Shown piece by piece: positions 23,550-36,314 of a stretch of 64,000 nucleotides of DNA; positions within the stretch are counted from its first letter, which is position 1, and every line of letters begins with the position of its first letter. The stretch spans positions 1 to 64,000 of the forward strand of contig CALDTY010000004.1 in assembly GCA_937923605.1 (NCBI GenBank). Reading direction: 5' to 3'. Below the pieces are notes generated by a model. That model made no database searches and was not told the origin of the DNA. It worked only from the letters and a program-made list of their open reading frames with translations. A program made the position numbers and the translations under genes. Source of the stretch: Candidatus Absconditabacterales bacterium. Its GTDB lineage: Bacteria > Patescibacteriota > Gracilibacteria > Absconditabacterales > Absconditicoccaceae.

Positions 23550-26500
23550 ATGAACAAACTAACTAAATTAATTGTTGGTTCAGTTGCTGCGATAAGTCTA
23601 GTTGCCTCTTCACTAATAGTAGTGAATGCCCAAGTTGGTGATCCAGAACTAGATGCTGCTGTAAACTGGATGAGCTGAAACGGGATGACAAGTGCTACAA
23701 GTGCTAGTAACTTTAATCCTGCTGGAACTTTGACAAGAGATCAAGGTTCAAAATTCTTTTCTGAGTACGCTATGACTAACTTATGTTTGACACCTGACTC
23801 TACTAGAGCATGTTCTTTCTCAGATTTGGGAAGTGCAGACCCTACATTGTCTTCGTATGTAACAACATCGTGTCAACTAGGTATCTTTAATGGTTCAAAT
23901 GGTGTATTTATGCCTGCTGCTCCATTAACTAAAGCACAATTCATTACTGCTCTTGTAAGAGCTCTTGATGGAGTTAAAGATGAAACAGTTACTCCTCGAT
24001 GGGCTAACTATCATGCTGAAGCTCTTTCAGTAGGGATTACTAGAGAAAGCGATGCTTGGGCTCTAGATAGACCAGTAACTAGATACGAAGCAGCACTTAT
24101 GCTGTATAGATCTAGAGTTGATGGTTGTGGAACATCTACTACTACTACTGTAACTACAGGAGGAGGTGATGACCTAAGTGACATTCTAGCTGATCTTTTC
24201 GGTGATGATGACACAACAACTACAACAACTACTACTACGCCTACAACAACAACTACACCTTCTACAACTACAACAACTTCTATGTGTTCTGATGGAACAC
24301 CATTGAAGACTGTAGGATCATCATGTGATGATGGAAATGCAAACACTACTAATGATAGATTTGTAGATCCTTGTAACTGTGGTTGAGACACTATTGTTAC
24401 TACAACAATCCCAACAACTACTACAACAACTCCTACTACAACAACTCCTACTACAAATACTACAGGAGCTTGAAGTGCTAGTTGTAACGCAAGTGTAGCT
24501 TTGAATCCTGCTAGCCCTGCTGGTAATGGACAAGAAGTTCCAGGTCTTGCTACTACAGTTGTTGCATTGTTTGATGTAACTGCTACTGCTGGTGATCTAC
24601 TTATGGACAACATGACTCTACAAAGAGTTGGTCTATGAGCAGATGAATCTGTAAACTATATAGCTATCTATACTCTTGATGGTTCTAGAGTTTCTAATGC
24701 TTCTTCATTCAATAATGACGATGAAGCTTATATCTCATTGAATCCAAAAGTAACAGTTACTAATGGAACAACTCAAACATTTGTTGTTGTTGCTCAAGTT
24801 GGTGATTCAAATGTTGCTTCAAATCAAGAATTTGCTATCAGACTTAATGAATTTAACGGTTCATGTGCTGTAAGTGTTGAAGCTGGAGAATTCGAAGTTG
24901 CTGCAGTTAATGCTGCTACAATCAAAGTTCAAGAAGATGGATGAGTTGATGATGTTGAAGTAGGTGCAATGTGAGCAGAAGTAGCTACATTCACTATAGA
25001 CAACACTGATGATTCAGATGTTTTCATAACAGCTGTAACTCTTAGAGACGACAAAAACAACGCTGATGATAACTTAGCAAACTTCATGCTTCATAGTAAT
25101 TGAGATGTTCTTGCTTCTACAGCTATGGCTAACGGAAGATATGTAACATTCCAACTTGCAACACCATTCCTAATCGAAGACGGTGAAAATGAAGATTTCG
25201 AAGTAACTGCTGATATTATCGACGGTGCTGGTGAATCTATTGAACTTAGAATTGAAAGAGGACTTGATGTTTCAGGTTTTGATGATACTTACGGGTATGG
25301 TCTTAATGCTGATGTATCAATGTACAACAGTCAATTGTTCACTATTGAAGCTGGAGACCTTAGATTTGTAAATCATCCTCTTGACTTTGATCAAACTAGA
25401 TTAGGTAGAGATGATGTAACTCTTATGGAGTTCCACATCGAAGTTGATGGTGGTTCAAATCTCCTTCTTGAAAATATTGCATTTGATCTTTATTCAGATA
25501 CTCCAACTTGTCTTCCTACTGGTATAGACATTGCTGAAGATTCATCTTCAAATCCTGGAGTTCTAGAAAATATTCAACTTGTAGATGTTACAAATGGAGG
25601 ATCTTATAATCTTTCTGTTAGCTCTACTGTTGGTGGGGATAACTGTTGGATAGAAATCTCAGACAATGGTATGAGTCTTTCTCTTGCGGGAGTAGGTTCT
25701 GATCATGTATTCCAAGTAGTTGCTGATGTAGTTGAAGAAAATAATTTCTCTGCAGCAACAGTAAACGCTCTTATTGGAAGTGAGTTCTATGTAGAGTTAA
25801 GACCTACAACAACTGATGTAAGAATTGAAGAAAATAGTAACAGTGTAGTAGTAACAGATATTACTCCAAGTTTCTTATCTTCTGCTTCTATCGAATTAGC
25901 ATCTAGTGCTCTTGATATTGATGTTCTTGAGTGTGGTACTAATGAAAATGTTGTAAATGGTGCTTATTGAGTTGAATTCCTCTCATTCGAGGTTGAAACT
26001 GATGACGTATCTCCTGTAATATTTGACGAAATTACTGTTTCTGGAGTATCTAACTTCAATGACGACGTAATCTCTTCTATAAATCTTTACAGAGGTGTTT
26101 ACCCTATGGGTACACTAGTAGATAGTGAAACTCTAAATGGTTCTAATCCTGTTGATTTTGATTCATTTAGCGCAATACTTGTTCCTGCAAGTAGTACACA
26201 ACCTATGTATATTACTGTTGATCTTATCGACGATAATTCAAACGTTGGTGTTGTTGTAGCTGCTGAAATTACAAATATTGAAGCTGAAGATGATGACAAT
26301 GATGATGTTCCGTTTATTGTATACCCTACTACTTGTGTAGCAAATACAATAACTGTTCTATGAGCTGGTACATTAACTGTATCTGATTCTGATAACAATA
26401 CTGCTACAGAAGACGAAACAAATGTACTAGGTGGTGAAATGTCTGATTGGGTAGCTGCTTTTGATCTTGATGCTCAAAGCGAAGATATCCGAGTTGAAGA

Positions 26501-27383
26501 TATGTCACTTGTTGTAGCTGGAGCTTGATTTACAACTGCTGTTAAAAACGTTACTGTTTACGGTAGCGATAAGTCAACAATATTGTATGGTCCTGTTTCT
26601 GTTACTTCAAATACTATCAACTTAAATAATATTGATCTTGTTGTTCCTGAAAACGGAGGTGACGTGATCTATGTTAAAGTTGAAGCTGAAATGTTCGATG
26701 ATAATCTAAGTTCAAGTATGCAAGCTGGACCATTTACTATGTCATTAGTAGTAAACGGTAACGACGCTTATGGTGTTGATTCTGGTGATGTAATGTGAGC
26801 TTGATCTACTCTTACTTCTGCTCCATCTCAGGCATTCTATGTAGTGCCAGTTGATATTAGTAATGTTCAATTCATCCAATCTTCAGGAGCTTCAGTGAAA
26901 GCAAATGAAAATGGAGGTCTTACAACAAACACTAATGTTGGTATCTTGAGAATAACTGCTGATTCTTGGACAAATACTGATACTTCATGAGGAGATCTTG
27001 ATCTTCAAATTGATTCTATCGTACTTGACGAGTCTCTTGGTGGTGGTACAACTGTAGGTTCATATGAAATCTATAAAGTTGCTGGTACTGAGCCTGCTTA
27101 CGTAGGTACGGCTGCTGGTGGTGTAGTTACATTTAATGTAGCTGCTTCAACTGACGACTTCGTGTTGGAAGCTGGAGAAGTCGCTGACTTCGTAATTGAA
27201 GCTGTAGGAGTTGTAATGACTGCTGGAACTTCAGACTCTGTTGGTGTTGAAATTGATGACCTATCTGCATGAGCTATCGTTTACGGTGCTAATGACACAG
27301 GAATTAATGGATACTCACTTATTACAGATCCTAGACTAGGATTCGATGTAGTAAACAACAACGCTGTATCTGATAACGACTAA
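23550..27383 (+). CDS. SLH-domain, Thr-rich-linker S-layer-like protein (1277 aa)
   Basis: Signal peptide MNKLTKLIVGSVAAISLVASSLIVVNAQ; SLH-like FNPAGTLTRDQGSKFFSEYA..SDLGSADPTLSSYVTTSCQLGIFNGSNGVFMPAAPLTKAQFITALVRAL; polyThr linkers; C-rich CSDGTPLKTVGSSCDDGNANTTNDRFVDPCNCG; long beta-rich body; ends TAA. Confidence 0.85.
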
Positions 27384-27413
27384 TTCTTAGTCACTCATAT
27401 CATATATAGACTT

Positions 27414-27440
27414 TGAAAAACCCCGCTTGCGGGGTTTTTC
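27414..27440 (+). terminator. Intrinsic terminator after S-layer-like gene
   Basis: gaaaaaccccgcttgcggggtttttc: strong inverted repeat with T run. Confidence 0.92.
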
Positions 27441-27502
27441 TCTTATTGAAATTAATTATCTAGTATGTACATTATATCTATCTTTTAGTTTCTAATATGT
27501 GT

Positions 27503-28156
27503 ATGAAGAAATTGATAATATCCTGACTTATAGTGTGTATACTCACTTGATGTAGCTCTCAATCAAAATTAATCGATGCTATAGTTGAAGGGGATAGACA
27601 GCATTCACAAAAAGATTCACCATTATCAGCGTTAGATGTTCAGCAAAGAATTTCGACGTCAGGACATTTAGATTTATCAAATTTAGATTTATGAAATATC
27701 CCAGATATATGTAAACTACTTCGCTCCGTAGATCTATCAAGAATCGTCTCATTAGATCTTAGTAATAATAACATCCAGGAAGTTTCATGACTTAGTTGTT
27801 TGCCGAGCCTTAAGGAACTAAACCTTTCAGATAACCAAATTGACTCACTTGTATGATTTCCTTTAATGAAGAATCTTGAGAAGCTAGATCTTGCGCGCAA
27901 TAAATTGAAAGACTTGAGCTGAATAGATATATTGAAAGGAATTATTGAATTACAGCTATGAGAAAACTTCTTAGAAGACCTGACTTGAATAGATCAACTA
28001 CAACAACTAAAAAAATTATGAGTAGAACTCAACAAGATTAAAGATATAGATGTATTGCAGTATTTAGATCAATTAAAAGAAGTTAATGCAAAGTACAATA
28101 ATATAAAAGATACAGCACAAGAGTGGGCAGAAAAAATTCCAGGTATTAGTTTTTAA
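27503..28156 (+). CDS. Leucine-rich-repeat lipoprotein
   Basis: MKKLIISGLIVCILTGCSSQ (lipobox LTGC, Gly=TGA) then LRRs: SLDLSNNNIQEVSGLSCLPSLKELNLSDNQIDSLVGFPLMKNLEKLDLARNKLKDLSG. Confidence 0.88.
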
Positions 28157-28161
28157 ATAAA

Positions 28162-28905
28162 ATGGGAAAAAAATTTGGACAACATTTTCTTAAAGATAAA
28201 TTAGTATTAGATAACATAGCTGAAATAGTTTTTGAAACTAAAAAAGAACTATGATGTGATTCACTAATAGAAATAGGACCAGGGCAGGGAGTTCTAACTA
28301 AGCTTATCATACAAGAATTTGAAAAAGTTACATTATTAGAAGTTGATGGTACTCTAGAAAAATATCTAGATCCTTTTGTGAGTTCTCACGCTAATCTTGA
28401 TATTGTACGGTGAGATGTGCTTAAAAATAAATCTAAAATTGATGTATCAAGTTTAATGGTATGAAATCTCCCATACTACATCACTTCTCCGATTTTTAGA
28501 AAGTTCTTTGTGGAACAAAGCTGTATCTGAGGTGTTTTTCTCATACAGAAAGAGGTAGGAGAGAAGATTAAGACAATTACGAAACAAAAATCCTACTTAC
28601 GACGGTTGCTAAATTATTGATATACTATTGAATATTGTTTTATTGTTTCAGCAACAGCTTTTGATCCTCCACCAAAAGTTCAGAGTGCTGTAGTGAAGTT
28701 AACTAAGAAAGAAAAGGAGAACATAGATTTTGATCGTATGATACAATTTCTAGAAATCGTTTCTCAATATACGAGAAAAACATTAAGGAAGATTCGAAAA
28801 ATGAGAGAAGAAGACTTACAATGATTTATTCTACCCAAAGAGCTTGAAGGAAAAAGATTACAAGAGTTAAATCGAGAGAATATGTCGGAAATACTAAAAA
28901 AATAA
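28162..28905 (+). CDS. rsmA: 16S rRNA dimethyladenosine transferase
   Basis: MGKKFGQHFLKDKLVLDNIAEIV...LIEIGPGQGVLTKLI...VGNLPYYITSPIFRKFF...SATAFDPPPKVQSAVVKL. Confidence 0.93.
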
Positions 28906-28951
28906 GCCATATCGGCTTATTTCTCTAGAAATATATTCATTCAAGGAGATT

Positions 28952-30235
28952 TTATGACTTAAGAAGAGTCTTATATGTTTTTTTCCCTTTCCTTAAGAGT
29001 AATATTTTTCAATTAATTCGATCTTGATCAGAAATTTCATATCATACATCACTTACTTTTATTTCATTTAGTGAGATTGCATTACTTTTGATTGCTTTTT
29101 TTGCCTCAGCATTTGATTCACATAATCAAGTAGCAACTATTGCTTCGAGAATTCTCATATTACTTCAAATATTTCATCAGGTACTTTGATTAATAGCGAT
29201 CATTTCTTCCTCAGACATTGATGTAATTTTTTCGACAGCATTTGCTGATCCAAATAAAGTATCTTTTATCATAATACACAGATCTGCTGATTTTGTTCAG
29301 TAGATCATTTGAGTAACAAGGTATGATAATTTGCTTTGTCCTTCTCTTTTACTAACATCAGTATTATGAGATTGGATGATTTTATTAATTTCATCAAACT
29401 CTAATAGGGTGAAAAGTTTCAAATATCTTTCTACATCTTCATCAGCGGAGTTCATAAAATAATTGTAACATACATATGGATGATTTTTTTTGGGATCTAG
29501 TCGAATAGCATTTCACTCAGATTTTCAAAACTTTTTTCCATTACTATCAACGATCAGTTTATTGGTGATTCAATAGGCAGTTTCATTTATTTTTTTACTA
29601 ATAAGTTCAATTCACGTGATGATTCAATCTCGCTCATCAGATCATCAGACTTCCATAATAACATCCTCGTTTTTAAAAAGATGAAAGAAATCGTATCCCA
29701 TAATCAGCATGTAACTAAATTCTGCATAAGAAATAAACTTATCTGGGTCAGTGACTCTTTTTTTTACTATGTCTTTATTTAGCATCCAATTAACAGTTAT
29801 ATACCTTCCAACCTCTTTTAAATACTCAAGTGCATTCATATCAACAAAAAAATCTTTATTATTCACTATAGTGAAATCTAATTTTTTTCATGAAATACTT
29901 TCTATGTTTGAACATAATTTAGCAAATTGGTCACTAATTCAATTTTGATTGTGAAGCAATTGCTCATCGGTTAGAATGGGTCTTTCATTATCTTTCCCAC
30001 TAGGATTCCCAATAGTACTTGTTGCTCATCACACTAATAAGTATCAAGTGTTTCATCTCATCATGATACGTATTGCCATCATTAGAGCTACAAAATTTCC
30101 AATAGTCATACTGTCCGCTGATAGATCTACTCATAGATAAAATTTCTTTCATCCGTTCTCAAATATTTCGAAAACTTCTTCATGAGTATATTGATGCAAG
30201 TATCAACGTTGTTCTAGTTCTTCTTTTAGTTTCAT
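28952..30235 (-). CDS. tyrS: Tyrosyl-tRNA synthetase
   Basis: ..LGVDLSADSMTIGNFVALMMAIRIM..LVGGATSTIGNPSGKDNERPILTEEQLL..KDFFVDMNALEYLKEVGRYITVNWMLNKDIVKKR..FSYMLIMGYDFFHLF..; S4-like C-terminus. Confidence 0.92.
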
Positions 30236-30287
30236 TAGATTGTTGTATTATAAATAAAGTCAGTATATGAAAGTTCTATTCGATTTA

Positions 30288-31004
30288 CTACATAAATTTC
30301 TTTTCGTATTCTTCTAACAAATTATCCCATTGATCTAAATCTTCAAAAACAAAAAATTTACTATGTTGCTGGTGAGGACTTGGGGGAGTAGAAATGAGTT
30401 TTTCAAGACTAGCATCTTCAAGAATAAATCAATTATTGCAGAAATATTTTAAATCTCCTGGAGACGAAAGAATCCCTGTTCAGACACATTTTTCTGTTCC
30501 ATTTTCTCTCAGTACTCAGTATTCAATTGTTCGTCGAGAAATATTAAATATATCTTTCTTTTGCTTTTGTGTAATAGCTTTTTGGTGTAATAAAGCAGTT
30601 TTTTCCTCTATGTCTGCAAAAAAAGATTGAAACATCTGTGGCATGTGTCCAAAGTATTCATGAAATAAATCAGGAAGTGGAGTAAACTCAAAATTTTCCA
30701 TGGTACGTATGTAATTTGTAACGGGAAATCTTTTGTGCGCTAAATGTTCGAACCATCTATCATGTGAAAGGAAGGGATCTTCTGCATCACATAGACGTCG
30801 TCAAGTAGCTTTTTCTAAGCGATTTGATAATTCTAGAACATTTGGAATCTTATCTATATGTAATTCAGCTATTTCTATTCATCTAATAAGATGCATAGAA
30901 ATATGATCTATATTTTGTTCAATAATGTTCATTTGTTTAGTCAGCATACGATTCCAGACAGTATGGTTTTCTAGAGTAAAGTTAGGTAAAGTTAAATTAG
31001 TCAT
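30288..31004 (-). CDS. phhA: Biopterin-dependent aromatic amino acid hydroxylase (phenylalanine-4-hydroxylase-like)
   Basis: FEFTPLPDLFHEYFGHMPQMFQSFFADI (PxPDxxHExxGHxP with both Fe-ligand His) and SRRTIEYGVLRENGTEKCVGTGILSSPGDLKYFCNN (Glu ligand region). Confidence 0.83.
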
Positions 31005-31011
31005 TTTAAAA

Positions 31012-31042
31012 AAAATATAAAAAAAACCACCTCGTAAGGTGG
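31012..31042 (-). terminator. Hairpin + U-tract directly upstream of the hydroxylase start (terminator or attenuator)
   Basis: Minus strand atccaccttacgaggtggttttttttat; only about 10 nt before the ATG at 31004. Confidence 0.6.
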
Positions 31043-31252
31043 ATTGTTTAGTTAGATGTTTATGGTTCAACTACAAACTAAGCCCCTTACAATATAAGCG
31101 AGTGCTGTAGTAATAATATGTACTTGTGAAAAGTGATACTGACATAATAGATGAATAATATTAAAAAGAAGAAACCTTACAAGTGAAATTACTATTGACT
31201 TTATATAAAAAATATATATAGATTATTAACTTTATTCTTAATATTTATCTTT

Positions 31253-32077
31253 ATGGATACTTCATTGTCAGTTACACTAGTTCCAGTAAGTTCTGAACTT
31301 CAAGATACTATTAATAAAAATTTATGACTTACTAATGAAGTCGTTGATGCAAAAGATAATGCTCACTCAGTTCTTAGTGAGACAGACAAAATAAATTGAA
31401 TACATTCAAATAAAGTAAAAATTACATGACCAAAGCAAGTTACCTTATGAAGTACTGATCAGGAAACACTTTCGAGAAATCTGAAAAATCAAGCGAAACA
31501 AGAAAAAATTAAGCTAATAAAACAAGAAGAAAACACTCAAAAGGATATTCTGCATAAGAAAGTTGGAGACTTTTTACAAAAAATACCTAATCATCCAAAG
31601 AATAAAAAACAACTAAAAAGTATTGTTAATTCATATATGAATGATTCTCATATGATTAATTTATTAGACTGACATTTAGAAAAATTACTCGCTGTTACTA
31701 CGAAATATAATTGTGATAATTTGATAGAAGCTTCAAATATATTAGAATTGCTTCAAATAGAGAATGCAGTAATAAAAAATAATTCAAGTGATTGCCCATG
31801 AATATCAAAACAACAAATATTTAATGCTATGAATGCAAATAGTACATACAAGATCTGTAAAATACTTAACAAGAATCTTGGATGGTACTTTGACTATACT
31901 GAATTAGAATTACAGTGAAATATAGGTGAAATAAAATCTAGTTTAAGGTCTTATTTTTCTAAAATGGAAGGGTCTGTAAATTCAGGATCTTTATATACCT
32001 CATGAACTTGAAATACAACTAGGACAACAATATCATTATGAGATGTTCTTAATGAAGCAATGGTGAGGACGGCGTAA
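31253..32077 (+). CDS. Hypothetical protein
   Basis: 275-codon TGA=Gly frame MDTSLSVTLVPVSSELQDTINKNLGLTNEVVDAKDN... Confidence 0.6.
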
Positions 32078-32162
32078 TTTAGGTAATGATATAAAGATTT
32101 AAAAAGAGATTTAGGTCTCTTTTTTCTTTTGCTAAAAAAAATCAAATCCCTACAAAGAGTAT

Positions 32163-32780
32163 ATGTATATAGTTCTTGAGTGAGTTGTATGAACTGGAAA
32201 ATCAACCCAAGCAGAGAAACTAGCTGCTTGGTTTCGTGACGTGTATCCATGAAAAGAAGTGGTCCTTGTAAGAGAGCCATGATGAACCGAAATTGCTGAA
32301 GCAATAAGAATTTTGGTGCAGGGTACAGAATTCAATGAGCAAATGAACCCACTCACTGATATATATTTATACGCTAGTGCAAGAGCGCAGTTGTTAGAGT
32401 CAAAGGTAAGGCCAGCACTTAAAAATTGAGCGATAGTAGTCTCAGATAGATCATTCTGTAGTTCACTTACAATTCAATGAGTTGCACAATGAATGTGAAT
32501 GGAAAGGGTGTGGGAGATTAACAAAGAGGCGGTAAAAAATACAATGCCTGATATAATATTATTTTTAGATCTTGATGTTGATATTGGTCTTGGAAGAACA
32601 TTCGATGCAGATGGGGATAAATTTGAAAAAGAAAAAGCAGAATTTAGCTACAAGATATATGAATGATGTGAAATGTTGTTTTCGTTTCCAGCAACAAAGA
32701 AGCTCATGAGAAAAGTAGATGCTAGTTGAAGTATAGATGAAGTCTTCCAAAGAATAATAGAATGTGTTAAATTATGATAA
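32163..32780 (+). CDS. tmk: Thymidylate kinase
   Basis: MYIVLEGVVGTGKSTQAEKLAAWF...VVLVREPGGTEIAEAIR...YLYASARAQL...VSDRSFCSSLTIQG...LFLDLDVDIGLGR. Confidence 0.9.
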
Positions 32781-32795
32781 GGCTTTTTTACATAT

Positions 32796-33236
32796 ATGTA
32801 TTTTACAATGTGAAAACTTATTGAATTATGATCACATAGAAATCAGTGAGAATTTCCTATAAAACAAATGAAAGAGATTGAGAAGAAAGATGAAACAAAC
32901 CAAGGTAGTTTAATTAGAGTCATAACATTTCAATCATTATGAACAAAGTGAGTAACGGAAGAATCAATACTGAATTTGATAAGTTATTTAAAGAAACACG
33001 ACATACTTAATCAAATCGTCTTTCTAATTGAACAGTTTCCTAAACAAGGAGATAAAAACCAAGCCCAAGTCTTAGCTACTGCAAATTGATATCGAGATGA
33101 TAACCATTATTCGAATATAAACTTGGTTAACATACTAAAACATAAAAAGAACCTAGATTTGCTAACAGATATTAATAACTATCAAGCCGTATATCAAGAA
33201 CTTAAAACTAGATCAATTGAATGATTATTATTTTAA
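32796..33236 (+). CDS. Hypothetical protein
   Basis: 147-codon frame MYFTMGKLIELGSHRNQGEFPIKQMKEIEKKDETNQGSLIRVI... Confidence 0.5.
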
Positions 33237-33246
33237 ATATTCTCCT

Positions 33247-33924
33247 ATGAATTATCATATTATTAGCATTTTTCCGGAAATATTCGATTCTTTCTTGTCT
33301 GTATCTCTTATTTCAAAGGCAGTACAAGATAAGAAAATTTTTGTACATCTTATAAATCCAAGAGATTTTTGTTCTGACAAACATAAACAAATTGATGATG
33401 AACCTTATGGATGAGGTGCGGGAATGCTTATAAAAGCTCAGCCAGTGATCGATGCTATAAAAAGTATAGACATGAAAAATAAAAAAGTGAGTGTAATATT
33501 GCTTTCACCAAGTGAGACAGTTTACAATCAGTCAATTGCTCATAAGATAGTAGATGAATATACTGATCTAATACTAATTTGCTGAAGATATGAAGGTCTA
33601 GACAATAGAGTGAGACTTTGGTGTCAAAAAGAATTTGATACAAATTTTACAAATATTTCCTTGGGACAATATATCACATTATGATGAGAGGTTCCAGCGA
33701 TGAGTATTATTGAATCAACTGCTAGACTTGTTTCAGGAGTTATAAAAGAAGAAGTATCTTGGCAACAGGAGAGTTATAGACCAGAACAATGAATGAATAA
33801 TATTGAGTATCCACAATATACAAGACCGCAAGAAGTTGAATGATTCGAGGTTCCAGAGGTTTTATTAAGTGGGCACCACGAAGAGATAAGGAAGTGGAGA
33901 GAAGATAAGTGAAAGAATTTGTAA
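33247..33924 (+). CDS. trmD: tRNA (guanine37-N1)-methyltransferase
   Basis: MNYHIISIFPEIFDSFLSVSLISKAVQ...DDEPYGGGAGMLIKAQPV...LICGRYEGLDNRV...SLGQYITLGGEVPAMSIIESTARLV...[28 protein letters not shown]. Confidence 0.95.
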
Positions 33925-33964
33925 GTATAGAGTATATATCAGTTTTAACCTTGAATCATTTAAT

Positions 33965-34549
33965 TTAAAACATTATATCACCAATCCAAATCCATATTGT
34001 CGCTACGATGCTTGTAATAATAAGACTAACTATTAGAAAAGTAGGAAAACGAATCTTCGACATACCACAAGCAAAATTAATCAAATCTTCAAGTGGGAAA
34101 AGTACTATACGGGTTATCGTTAGAGTTTTTAAGTCAGCTAATTGTTCAGTAAGTTCTTCTATAATTACTGATGATTTCTTTCCAACAAATCGTTTGATGA
34201 CATCAATTCACCGAATTCTTCAAATTCGAAATCAAATACTCATTCAAATAGCGTTTCAAATAAGATTATATACACTTCATCGAAACACTCAAAACAATCC
34301 TCAAGCGATAACGTAAGTAGTTGTCCCAGAGAGTGGAGCAACTAAAATAGTTAATGATTTCCAAACTATGATAATAATTGGTCCCCATATTCAAGCTTGC
34401 TCAACTCGTTCAGCAATTTTTTCTTCTCAGATATATCTCGTTATTCATATAGAAAGTACAACCAAAAATATAGCCCCAATTAGGAGTTTATAGATTGCGT
34501 TTTTATCTACATTAGCAAGAAAGCTATTAGCTTTTATTTTCCAAGTCAT
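33965..34549 (-). CDS. TVP38/DedA-like (VTT domain) membrane protein
   Basis: ..WGPIIIIVWKSLTILVAPLSGTTTYVIAGGLFGVFRGSVYNLIGNAIGMSIGFGIGRIWGIDVIKRFV.. Confidence 0.65.
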
Positions 34550-34552
34550 GAA

Positions 34553-35305
34553 TTAATATTTTTCAAAAGTAATATCTTCCTTGTCTACTCAAGATTGTTC
34601 TAAAATATATCTTACGTCATCAACCATTTCTGGTTTTCAGCATATAAAACAAGACATGTCTGTTCATAAGAGTTCGATAGCTTTAGTTAGTGATCCTTGG
34701 ATACGTCATGTCTGATAACGTATAGTAGATCAAGTCGATTGATATTGTTTGTTTATCTGTTCTATGTTTGGCTCGCGTGAAAGGTGGAAAAAATTATTAA
34801 TATTCTCTTTGTTGTGTTGAGTGAATAAAGTTTCAATTTCAGGGACTATGTCTGCATGAGTTTTTTCTCAAAAGATATTTACTATATAATCGTAATCTCA
34901 TTGTTGATATACAAGCTTTGAAAACAATCATACATTTGGAGATAGTCCACTTCATGTTGCAATAAAAAGATATTTTTTATGTTCTAGACTGTTTGTATAA
35001 TGTCCAACAGGTCATTTTACAGAAACTTGAAAATCAGCTGTAATAAGTTGAGTTAAGAAGTTTGACATTCAGTCTAGCGATGTTTTTTTGACAACAAATC
35101 CTATATGTTTTTCTTCTTCCATTTGTTTGTAAGTAGTTGAGATGCTGTAAGGTTTTTTCATCTTTTTTCATTCAAACTCAGTTTCTAACATTACAAATTG
35201 ACCTTCTTCAAAATTAAAACTATCTTGGACTTGAAGCGTCAAAAAAGAGACTAACCCAGAAGGTGAATCAACTTTTTTTACAAGATGTCATTTTGTATCA
35301 AACAT
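34553..35305 (-). CDS. Ferredoxin-NADP reductase-like FAD/NAD oxidoreductase
   Basis: ..FNFEEGQFVMLETEFEGKKMKKPYSIST..YLFIATGSGLSPNVGLFSKLV..MSCFICGKPEMVDDVRYIL. Confidence 0.8.
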
Positions 35306-35326
35306 AAGAACCACTCTACGCTTTCT

Positions 35327-36313
35327 TTAGAACTTTTCAAGATTATTGAAATGAAGTGTTTTTTTGTTCCAAAGGGTTGTGTCATACGGAATTGTTTGTA
35401 ATGGCATTTTTCAATAGGTATCTATATCAAGATTTATAAATCGAGATCAATATATTTCACGCATTTTCATGTATTTCTTTTTTATTGTTTCATTTTGTGT
35501 TGCCAACTTTATTAAAGGTGCATGGTGATTTATCCATGCATTTGTGAATTCCGCATATCCTTCAAATGGATTTGTTGATCAGTATCAACTTACAAAATCT
35601 TTATTGTGTGCATACTGATCAGTCGCTCGACTTAATTCATAAAAGCTTAGTGACCAGTCACGATTCCCGAATCTTTCTTTTCAAAATTCTTTAAACGATT
35701 TGCTTTTATCTCAACTTGGATCATCAAGAACTCAAAGATCAAATATGTGTCCCGCAATTTCATGAGTTAGTATCTCAAAAAGCTCCTGTTTGGAAGAAAT
35801 AAGCTGCGTATTAATTAAAACGTTACTTCTTCAAGCTTGTCATCTTACGCCATCGGGTGACATAAAAAACTTGATTGACGAAAGTGTTGTACGTAATAAT
35901 CATGAATCTTTTTTGAGGTTATTACTATCAATCTGGGTAATAAGAAAAGTAGTATATAATAAAAATGTGTATTTATCATGAACCGTATAATGCGCATCAT
36001 ATATTATCTTCTCACATATATCATCATAAAAGATACAGATCGAATCTATACGTTCTTGAACTTCATTATCAGTGAGATCATCCTGATTAGTGATATTTGA
36101 ATTGAATTGATTTTTAATGTCAGCATCTATTAGAGTTGTATCAAAATTCGACATAACACGAAGAGGAGCTGGAGGATATTCTTCGAGATTACTGTCATCT
36201 AGTAATCACTCTGTTCATTGTGCATAATGATACAGTTCTTGATTGTTTATATGAGTTGCTACTCATATACAAATAATAACAGCAATAGTTGCAATAATCT
36301 GAAATAGTTTCAT
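35327..36313 (-). CDS. Secreted putative zinc metallopeptidase (HExxH)
   Basis: MKLFQIIATIAVIICIGVATHINN...ELFEILTHEIAGHIFDLGVLDDPSGDKSKSFKEFGKERFGNRDWSLSFYELSRATDQYAHNKDF...; paralogue of 36315..37310. Confidence 0.65.
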
Positions 36314-36314
36314 T

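Noticed and set aside
23451-23678. Longer start for the SLH protein (MHCLSITVQLTYKESV...)
   Set aside because: The signal peptide starts naturally at MNKLTKLIVG (23550); the upstream part looks like a 5' UTR.
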